Below, piece after piece: positions 55,372 through 64,000 of a DNA stretch of 64,000 nt (within the stretch, counting starts at the first letter, position 1; each line of letters opens with the position of its first letter). The position numbers were made by a program, and so were the translations under genes. The DNA is from Rhipidocladum racemiflorum. Lineage: Eukaryota > Streptophyta > Magnoliopsida > Poales > Poaceae. The notes beneath the pieces were generated by a model that worked only from the letters and a program-made list of their open reading frames with translations, was not told where the DNA came from and ran no database searches. Where the stretch lies: assembly GCA_036346355.1 (NCBI GenBank), contig CM070577.1:44216309-44280308 (forward strand), read 5' to 3'.

Positions 55372-56340
55372 TCAACTCAGCTGGGTGAAAATATATTTGA
55401 GGCTCTTATGATCGGTGAAAATATCACAAGACTCCCCATAAAGATAGTGCCTCCACAATTTCAAGCAAAACCACTGGCTAACTTTCGAGATCATGGGTGG
55501 GATATGCTCATGAGTCTTTAGCTGTCTTGAAGCATAAGCAATGACCAAGCCTTCTTGCATGAGCACACAACCCAAACCAACCACGGAGGCATCGCATACA
55601 TGTAAACGCCACACTCACAGGCAAGGGATAAAATAGGTGCATTGACCTGGTTTGCTCTTTAGCGTCTGGCGGCCTCACATTCCACGACGGATGAAAGGAA
55701 CCCCTACGAGTGAGCCTTGTCATCGGCTTAGCTATGATAGAGAAATTATGCCTGAAGCGCCGGTAATAACCGCACAACCCGGAAACTCCCGATTTAGTCA
55801 CACTGAAACGGTCTTCGCCATTCAACCACAGTGGCAACCTTCTTTGGGTCAGCTGTGACACCACTGGTTGATGACATGCCCAAGAAGGCTCACCTCCGAC
55901 AACGAGCGCACTTCTTGAGTTTGGCATAGAATTGATTCTTACGAAGAGCTTCCAAAACTAGACCAAGATGCACGGCGTGCTCCTCCTCGGACTTGAGTAG
56001 ACAAGAATGTCGTCAATGAAGCGACAATAAAGTCATCAAGATATTCATGGAGCATCTGTTCATTGCTTCCATAAAAGGCAGCGAGAGCATTCGTTAGTCC
56101 AAAAGACATGACTCACGAATTCAAAATGCCCATACCTCGTGTTGAAAGCCGTCTTTTCAATATCCTCCTCCTTAATCCGCAGAATCGATGATACCCGGAT
56201 TGCAAATCAATCTTGAAGAATACCTTGGCACCCCTCAATTGATCAAAAAGATCATCAATACGAGGCAATGGGTACTTGTTCTTAATGGTAACTTGATTGA
56301 GCACATTAGTCCACACATAGCCGCTTGGTGCCATCTTTCT
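55372..56340 (-). pseudogene. W pol: reverse transcriptase and RNase H
   Basis: RT: NQVTIKNKYPLPRIDDLFDQ and LRGAKVFFKIDLQSGYHR (56113-56334); FIDDILVYSS at about 55993-56021 holds the catalytic DD, but a frame change separates it from the segment just upstream (EYLDDFIV). RNase H (55372-55614): CDASVVGLGCVLMQEGLVIA, YASRQLKTHE and HYLYGESCDIFTDHKSLKYI, with the Asp of CDAS and of TDHKSL present. It is not functional as it stands. Confidence 0.85.
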
Positions 56341-56658
56341 TCTCCACGAACAAGGCAGGGACCGCCCAAGGAGACGAGCTCACTCTAATAAACCCCTTAT
56401 CTAGGAGTTCATCCAATTGCCTCTTGACTCAATTTGTTCTATTGGAGCCATCCTAAGACGGGGTTTTATAAATCGACCTCGTACCAGAACAAGATCAATG
56501 CGAAGATAGTCTCTCCCGAGGCAATCCCAGGAAGCTCAGGAAACACATGCGGATATCGGCAAACTACATTAATGCCCTCCAAACTCTTCTCCTCCTCTCG
56601 ACCCTCAACCATGGACGAGAGGACCCACGATTTCAACATCAGGGAGTTTGGGAACAGC

Positions 56659-57055
56659 TTACACAAAAGGAGAGGGAGTACTGCGATAGCACTCCCCTGA
56701 AAAATTATTTCTTGCCCAGGATGGAGCATGCAAAGTAACTGTCCTCCAAGCACAATCAATCACCGCTGGTCTTTGGGATAGCCGATCCATGCCAAGGATA
56801 ACATCAAGCGGCTCCAAGGAGATCACCACAGATCGCCATGAACACCTCGTCACGCGAGTAAATTGATAGCCAGCGGATCCTCGAACTAGAAATCAAGCCT
56901 TGCGGTGCACTAACCACCACGGCATCACCCAAACTCGCACGCACAGGACCAGGCCCGAACAACAAAATCCACAGAGACAAAGCAGTAGCTAGCGCCGAGG
57001 TCGAACAACACACTGCAACCACAATTACTTGAAATAGTACTTTGTCACCACACAT
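56659..57055 (-). pseudogene. W protease region
   Basis: PLDVILGMDRLSQRPAVIDC is the retropepsin C-terminal signature (usual DVILGMDWL). The upstream catalytic part is scrambled by frame changes: FQVIVVAVCCSTSALATALS holds the place of VLFDLGAS, so the active site is not readable. Confidence 0.7.
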
Positions 57056-57089
57056 TGCCCACGATCCGCATCCCGAAGAGGCAGCGTGG

Positions 57090-58500
57090 ACTCAGGGAGT
57101 AGGCGAGATGGTGCAGCCCTCGCATCTGGATATGTCGAGGACCGGCGAAATCCGGGGAAGAAGGTGGCGGTGGAAGCTGGGCATCATAAGTGAGTGGCGC
57201 AGGGTAGAACGAGGGGAGTCGGAGTAGGCGCCGGGGAGGTGCGAGTAGAGTGATGGCAACATATGCATCACGCCCCCGCCATTGCTACTTTGGGAGGATG
57301 TCACCGCTCCCAAAGCAGCTTGCCGTTGGGGTTCTTCTGACACACCATCCTTGTGATCCTCCCGACCAGATGGTGCACCTTCCCTTCCCACGAGCACTCA
57401 GTGCTGGCGATGGGGAATCACACAGCAGGCTGATACCATCCCCATGCCAGGAGTGACTATGGCACGATGTGGGCGCACCTCCCCACGAGGTGCTGTTTCC
57501 AAGTAGGACGGCCACCATAGGGTGGTGGCGAAAATTCTTCCCCTTCTTATTCCAAGTACGGAGGATTGACCCTTCTTCTGCGAGGGCCCTTAAACCGCTG
57601 CTCCTCTGCGGCAGGTTTGCGATGCTCTTCGGTGTAGTTCAGCTGCGGCTCCACACCCGAGCTTGCTCCACCATTGTCAGGAAATCGACAATGGGGAAAG
57701 CGCCCGACATATGGCCGAATGGCAGAGGACGGAGTCCCCGGAACCGCTTGCCTTCTCCACCTCGCCACGTGCCACATGGGGCACAAAACGCGTCTGATAC
57801 GGTTGAAGCCAACCTGCGTACTGCCACGGTCTTCTTGTCTTGGGCATACTTGTCCCAAGTCAATTTGCATCTTGTCGAGGAAGGTGGCGGGGTAGAACCT
57901 CCTCTCAAATTGCGACAAACTCCTCCCCAAGAGGGGTCACCTTGCACCCCTCGAGGACAGTACACCCCTCCACCGGTTTGGGCTTCTCCCTTCAAGAGCT
58001 GTGCTACAAAGCGAACACGATCTTGCGCCACCACCTCAAAAGCGTCATTTGCATCTCCACATAGGACAACCAATCCGCTGCACTGGATCGGATTGCCCAC
58101 CCCATCAAAGCTATCCGGCCGCAATCCAACCCACTCGCACTTGATGCCACCGCTGCGCCGACAATGGCACAGAGCTCAGCCATGCCCACGAGGCGGCCTG
58201 CGCCCTGCCTCGCGCCCATAACTCCTCTGCATCGCTCATGGCGGCCACTAATTCCGCCAAACACCACCTCGGCTGGTAGCCTCTTGCCTCGACTCGGCAG
58301 CTGTCGCCTCGAGCGACTTTGTGGCGTCTTCGGTGCATATCTGCACCCAACAAGCATAAGCAACCAATCACCACAACAACAAAAGCATAACAAAGCACCC
58401 ACAAAAAAACAATAGATATGAGCGAACATACGCATGCCATGCAATGCACTTCAACCCATCCTAGTAGTGCAAGTGTATCAATTTTAAAGTTGATTAACAA
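57090..58500 (-). pseudogene. W gag, frameshifted
   Basis: The recognisable core reads LSQFERRFYPATFLDKMQID (57870-57930), then CPRQEDRGSTQVGFNRIRRV in that frame and FCAPCGTWRGGEGKRFRGLR, FPIVDFLTMVEQARVWSRS in another. It matches the grass gag segment that usually reads FYPA.F..KMQ.DLGQ...D..TV.EY...FN. Upstream, SAADWLSYVEMQM (58040-58080) is the usual A..W....E. No zinc knuckle is readable. Confidence 0.7.
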
Positions 58501-58642
58501 TCCTATTCCATTATTAAAAGTTTTATTATCCTATGGCAATTTAAAGAGTTATACCTAAACAATGTTACTAATTTCACACGACAAAGTTTTAGTTCATGTT
58601 AAAATATCTCTCCTAAATTCATACACCAAGGACCTAAAGCCC

Positions 58643-58658
58643 GCTACGATACCAAAAT
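58643..58658 (-). other. W primer binding site
   Basis: On the minus strand TGGTATCGTAGCGGGC lies just after the 5' LTR. TGGTATC fits the usual methionine-tRNA end; the rest departs from the initiator sequence and may use another tRNA. Confidence 0.6.
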
Positions 58659-58659
58659 T

Positions 58660-60615
58660 TGTAACACCCCTTAAAACTAATCTAAAGAACAAGAAAATTT
58701 ACAGCATCTCCTCTAAAGCGAGCGTCACGGAAGCAATTCATGATAAACAATTCATCCAGAATATAAGCAATTCAACAATACTAACGACAGCAAGTCTAAA
58801 CCAACCATAAGCAAGAATAAGTTTAGTCATAACAACGAATAGTCTAAGTGTAAATAAAATTCAGCAAGCTAATGCATTAAATAAACATTAGTTCATGGGA
58901 GTTGTGAAGACATTGAAGGTTTATTGTGTTGCTAGCCCACCCCTCATGCTTATGTCTCTTGCACGCTACTGAAAACAACAAAACACAAGCGGTGAGATTG
59001 GATAATCTCAGCAAGCCGGAACAATTAACACATAATCACATCCATCAAGAATTTAACACACCACAACATCGATTACCACAGCCTCAGTAAAATGCTCATG
59101 ATTATGCATATGCTTATGCCATGATCCTCCTCACCGTGCCCTTTCGGGGAACACACGGTGTTGTATCTTGATCGCGCCTCATGGCGTCGACAAACTTCCA
59201 ATGCATGAATATGCAGTTAATGCTTCATGCATGAATTCATTCACAATTTTCCACATTGAGTCCACATGTTTGCATACCATCATATAACATGGATAGAAAA
59301 CAAATATCAATGAGACGAACTACTTAAACAATTCAGCCGTAGACAACATCATTCTTCTCTTTACTCATGATTCATAGACAAAGCTCATCATCACAATGCT
59401 AATCTAAATATTGCAATCATCAAAGCAATTGATTAAACCATGTATGATTTATGTAATCGGAGATTATAACGGGAGGCAATGCAAACAACAATGTATAGCT
59501 CAACCATAACACTACTTCCACTTGCCTTTACCGGCGTGAGACGGCGGATCTAGTTGCGTCCAGAAGGGCACCACCTGTACAATCATAATTTCAGTATGTA
59601 ACAGCAGCACAACAGATCACACGACTCAAACACGCAATTCCTACAACCCGTTCCCCTTTCCAACACCGAAACCCGTTCTGTCGGACCAACAGCAGCAACC
59701 CCCATTCTCTTTCGTATCTTTTTTCTACCAAACATAAAAATATGAAAAAATTACAGGAGCTAGATATTGACGAGATCTACAACTTTCCAGAAGATCATAA
59801 ATTCTAATTCCTCTGCTAAATGTGCCTAAACAGTCGTCCAACACAGTGGATGAAATCTGTTCCCAGATTCTGTTCGTCGGTTTGCAACAGCGATAACTCT
59901 CAGAACACTTCCCCAAAAATTCTGAAAAAAATACAGAAGCTAGGTCTCGACGTTATCTACAACTTTCTAGTTATAGGTTTTGGCAGGAAAAATCATCTAT
60001 GCCACGAAAAACGCGAAACAATCCGCGCTGCACAAATCCCCCTTCCAGAAACAGCACCACGTGAACATCTACCCTTCTCCCCCAACAAGATCCATCCAAA
60101 ACCCTCACCACCAGATCTAATACACTCCTAATCCCTAGGTAAAACAGAGGTAAAAGTTTGGGAATTTTACCTAGTGATCTCCCTTGCAAACCCCCGAAGA
60201 ACACGCGAAGAACCCCGAATCGGCGATCTGCTCGTACTCCACGCCTCCGCGGAGTCGCTCCTCGCCTTCTCCTTGCGATTCGCGGTGGATCTTGAGCCAC
60301 CACGTGGGGAGAGGAAGGGGAGGAGAGTGGCTGCTAGGGGAGGGAGAGGTGGCTGCCTAGGGTTGGGGAGAGGTGCGGCCACAATGGGGCGCGCCCACAA
60401 GAGGGTGGGGAGGTGGGCCGGCCCACTAATGAGGTGGGAAGGTGGAGGTGGGAGGGGATTCGGCCAGGCCCAGGTTTTCTTCGGCCTTTTTCCCATAGCC
60501 CACAACCCCAAAATTAAAATTAAAATGCAACATTTTCTTCAATTGTTTCATTCCCCGACAATTCCGTCAATCCTCTCCGAATCAAAACAAGGAAGAAAAG
60601 TTCTAGGGCATCACA
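58660..60615 (-). repeat. W 5' LTR
   Basis: Plus-strand TGTAACACCCCTTAAAAC to CTAGGGCATCACA. It differs from the 3' LTR mainly in small clusters, for example GCAAGCCGGAACAATT here against GCAAGTTTTAACAATT there. Confidence 0.93.
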
Positions 60616-63037
60616 ATATATCATAACATAAGACATCTAAAGCAGCAATAAAAATGGATAAAACATCCACATAAACCAATAATACCAAATCCAACCACTC
60701 CATAAACTATAGCTAAGTAAATAAGGATCACATGCACACCAAAATTATTCCTCACACTAAGTTCATGGCACTTATTATGATCATGACTCAAATTGGTAGA
60801 TGTGACTGGAACTACGTGAAGATGTGTAGCTATTGCCCCTTCCCACATGCCGGTATCATGGTACCTAAAACAACATAAAATACAAGCGTGAGTTCATCAC
60901 TCAGCAAGTATATTGCAATGGGTCATACAAAACAATTCAATTATTATCGTCTCTACATTACAACTTAACATCATGATCAAGTCATACTTCATATGCAACA
61001 TCATATACATGTCTCAACCTCATTGAGATCATTTCATCATCATCAATCCAATGCAATGCAATGCACATGTCTCCTCGACGCAAATACCGGTATTGCAGAG
61101 TGCACACCCGTCGGCGTGCACCCACGTCCCCCTTCCATCCCGTAGATGGAGGGTGCCTACTCCTCGCTTCCACTCACCGCGTGGGTGGAATCACGAGGAA
61201 GGTCTTACATCCATGGCGCTCCGGATTAGTCATAACTTTCTCACCGACCTTACCGGAATAGTTATGACGTTCTCACCGACTGGGCCAAGTTTCATGCCAT
61301 GTATGCAACATATGCCATAATCATTAACCATAAACCATTGCATAACATCTTAACATACCCTTTTTATCATATCATGGAAAACACTAAGCATGGCAAGATA
61401 GCATAACATGGAAACAATTGCATCTAGTCAAGACAAGCAAATAAACCACATGCTACCCATCCCAATACACTTGCCTTAACCTCGGGCGATGGATTGGCGG
61501 GATGAGGAGGGCACTCCCGGGGTCACACCACCTGCACATAGATGCCACACAATCACAACGTGCCCACAAAACAGTATGCCCTCGCCCATCTACCCCGATT
61601 TTGCAAACTACTCTCGAAAACGAAAAACAGAGAAACTGTCCCCCCGGGACAGCAGACTTCGATCTAGCATAACTTTAGTTCTAGGACTCCGAATCGATTA
61701 AACGAGTACATCTTCGCATAGCTTAGGAAATTTCCTAACTTTTTTTGAGTATATGGAAAAACTGATTCGGAATCTAAAGTTGTCTAATCTACAAAACACT
61801 ACGTTATGTCCCAGCTACGTCACAGATTTGAACACATTCGGTAAATCGAGCATAACTTTCAAACGGCTAGGCGGAATTGGACGTTCTTTATGTCCACTGA
61901 AAGTTATTGAAGTTACCTACAACTTTCTCAACAGGCGACTGACCAAATTCCGACTCTAAGGTCGCGAAAACGCAAACCCTAGGTCGACTGCACAATCTGC
62001 CCGAAGCAGAGAACGTGGCAAACTCTAGTTTTCATATAATCTACCCAATCATAGCACCACCACTTGATCGAAAAGCATCCAAATACCCTTTAGCACAGCC
62101 CCTAGACCAACCCCAAGTATTCCCCTAGCCATACCTTCGTGACGAGCGATGAGCAAGCGAATCTCCTCCCGGTTCACGCGATCTCCTTCCTCGCTCCAAA
62201 TCCACCGGATCTCCTAGTCGCGGAGCGCTCCAATGGATGGATCAGCAAGGTGGCGAGGTGGAGAACTCCCCTAGGGGCAGCAAGGATGGTGGAGAGGGAC
62301 GGGGAGGAGAGGGGCGCAAGGGGGGCGGCTATGGGAGGTGGAGGCGCAAGGGGATGGAGGGGGTGGCGGCTAGGGTTGTGTGGGAGGTGGGGCGCATGGG
62401 AGGGGGAGGGGCTAGGGTTTGGGGCGCATGGGGGCAGGCTATGCTGCCCCCCAACTCCCCCACATGGGCTGGGGACTCCCACCTACGGCCCAAGTTAGTC
62501 CCCCAAGGCCCAAACTCCCCCGGAAGCCCAAATTCTCCCCCGGAAAGCTTAAATTCTCCCCCGAAAAGGCCCAAACTCACAGAAAAGGCCCAAAAACATG
62601 ACACCAAAGTCGTACCTTAATGCCGACATCGAAAATGACTCATACGGTCATTCCATAGTGTCACATCTACATCTTCAAAGGAGGAGTTCTGCGAGGAGGC
62701 GAATATCTAGGAGTTGAACCTTGTCAGTTGCCTGTGGCATATTGATGGGAATCACCGACGTTCTTCATTTTGTTGCTGTTTATATATTTTTTGAATTGAA
62801 GCCATCAAGGCCTCACAAGTGTAAATTTGACCTTAAGGTTGTTCAATAGTTCCATATTAATAGATGAAGTATTTATTTATTATTCGGCTGTGTATGATTG
62901 TGATATTTCATCTATGTTGAGACTGTGTGCACTAGCATGATCCTAGACTAGTGCAGTATACACAGAGGGTCCAGGTTTGTACACTCGGGTCCCGACACAA
63001 ACCAAAGTATTTATGTTATAATTAATCAATGATTAAA

Positions 63038-64000
63038 TGTAACACCCCGGCACCTAGTATGCCGCGAATGTCACCCAAATAAATTCCAAGCACAACCAAA
63101 AACACATAATTAACCATAAATTACAGCAACTACGCTGCATGTTTTTAACAAAAATTCGGCAGCATAACCTTTGTTTTCCCATGGTTTGAAGCCACAACAA
63201 TATTACAATAGTTTCCAAAGCAATGACAACAAGTTCATATCACAATAGCATAGGTAATGATAGCATCAACTAGATAATCCGTGGGTTCAGCATTAATTCA
63301 TTTCAAAGACATAAACAACTACGTGATAACAATTAACTGTGGGGGTTCATCACGAACCAATTACCATCACAACTTAATAGAAGTAAACAACTCCAAAAGG
63401 ATTCATAAGTTTTATCAACTAGTGAGCTCAAGTTAGTGATGTGGTGTTCTAATCCCTTTTCCCAAAAGCTGAGCATGCAGTACCTAAAAAAACCATAAAC
63501 AACAAGCGTGAGTTCATCACTCAGCAAAGTGTATTGCAATGAAATAGAACAACAACATTACTCAATAGTATCAATATCACATACCACAACACATCATCAT
63601 AAGCATCTCATAGTTCATTTTCATAAACATCTCATAATCATCCTCATTCATGCAATGCAATGCAATGCACATGTCTCCTTGAAGCACATACTGGTATTGC
63701 CGAGCGCACAACCGTCGGTGTGCATCCTCTTTCCCCTTCCATCCCGTAGATGGAGGGTGCCTACTCTTACTGACTTGCTCCCATACACAACTGTTGATGG
63801 GACTACGAGGTAGGTCTTTCGTGTTCACTACGTGTGAACACAGAGGCCCTCATCAGAATGGGACGCCTCTTCCATCATGAATGCACAAATGCCACATCAT
63901 GTAATAACTTGCTTAACGGAAACTCAATATAACAATTAAATATCTTTGAACTAAACATGAACATCATAACACATGCGAGGAACAACATGGCAACATAGAG
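63038..64000 (-). mobile_element. Family X LTR, copy 4, runs off the window
   Basis: It begins TGTAACACCCCGGCACC and follows the X LTR to the window edge. It shares the GTGTTCACTACGTGTGAACAC hairpin (about 63820-63840) with copy 1 and is closer to that subfamily than to copies 2 and 3. The left flank is TTAAA; the other end cannot be seen. 62998-63037 is a short AT-rich spacer. Confidence 0.8.

Larger units (their letters stand above)
51683..60615 (-). mobile_element. Complete Ty3-gypsy element W, TSD ATATA
   Basis: LTRs at 51683-53652 (1970 bp) and 58660-60615 (1956 bp) flank a 5.0-kb internal region. The perfect TSD ATATA lies at 51678-51682 and 60616-60620. The minus-strand PPT is GGAGGGGAGAA (at 53653 onward) and the PBS is TGGTATCGTAGCGGGC (at 58643-58658). 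Gag, protease, RT, RNase H and integrase follow on the minus strand in gypsy order. Large parts of the LTRs are identical (for example 52858-53169 and 59820-60131), so this is the youngest element of its nest. Pol nevertheless contains many frameshifts. Confidence 0.93.
51505..62665 (-). mobile_element. Solo LTR of family X (copy 3), split by W, TSD TCTAC
   Basis: 51505-51682 and 60616-62665 add to 2228 bp, the length of the X LTR, with the X boundaries TGTAACACCCCAGCATC and CATAGTGTCACA. The TSD TCTAC lies at 51500-51504 and 62666-62670. No X internal region is present, so this is a solo LTR later hit by W. Confidence 0.9.
50084..62997 (+). mobile_element. Y-related LTR (Z), plus strand, split by X3 and W
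   Basis: 50084-51504 and 62671-62997 together form an LTR like that of P but of another subfamily: GGCAAGTTGTGCTTTGACC, CCTTGCAAGCCTTTGAACTG, GTGCATGACTTGCTGAGTGG, GTCAGTTGCCTGTGGCATA and the end CACAGAGGGTCC..CGGGTCCCGACA. It is truncated on the left. No PBS follows 62997, so it behaves as a 3' or solo LTR. It was interrupted by the X solo LTR (TSD TCTAC). Confidence 0.75.

Noticed and set aside
1..64000. CRISPR arrays, bacterial operons, phage or tRNA/rRNA genes
   Set aside because: No regularly spaced short repeats, ribosome-binding patterns or structural RNA signatures were seen; spliced genes and plant elements show nuclear plant DNA.

Overview
The window is plant nuclear DNA, almost certainly from a grass. 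It has one spliced, intact host gene: a group III WRKY factor whose N-terminus, WRKY domain and C-terminal blocks match rice WRKY45. Nearly everything else is transposable elements of types abundant in grasses: Ty3-gypsy chromoviruses with 2-3.4 kb LTRs, a Tat-like gypsy element, a short-LTR Ty1-copia element, hAT, Tourist and CACTA elements. I cannot name the species.

Layout. 1-2181 holds no recognisable gene. 2190-5324 is a hAT element (8-bp target-site duplication, TSD) broken by a gypsy LTR fragment and a CACTA end. 5362-6350 is a second hAT-like element. 6351-7304 is the upstream region of the WRKY gene and 7305-8478 the gene itself (three exons, 308 aa). 9336-15958 is a decayed copia element with LTRs of about 140 bp; its 5' LTR carries at least three nested Tourist MITEs and its gag carries an Ac/Ds-like hAT element. 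16162-16715 is another hAT-like element, 17542-17616 a fragment of an NF-YB histone-fold gene, and 17916-18146 a Tourist-like MITE.

19010-37585 is a truncated Tat-like gypsy element (family Q) with pol on the minus strand and a multi-exon gene antisense to it. That gene is split by a complete 12.3-kb Tekay-like gypsy element (family Y, 20769-33118, TSD GATTT). 37585-38510 is a fragment of another gypsy element ending in LTR plus primer binding site. 38510-42815 is an inverted pair of family X LTR sequences and the start of an X internal region. 42816-46263 is a solo Y LTR (TSD ATGAA). 46890-50083 is a plus-strand Y-like element truncated in gag. 50084-62997 is a related LTR (Z) holding a solo X LTR (TSD TCTAC), which holds a complete gypsy element W (51683-60615, TSD ATATA). 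A further X LTR runs off the right edge.

The TSDs give a relative insertion order for most nests. Most element genes are frameshifted or carry stops; W and Y have the most similar LTR pairs and look youngest. Only the WRKY gene looks functional. The most interesting non-host signals are a conserved pre-gag ORF in Y-type elements, the antisense gene of Q, repeated interrupted palindromes in the Y LTR, and a roughly 0.8-kb inverted repeat of X LTR sequence.
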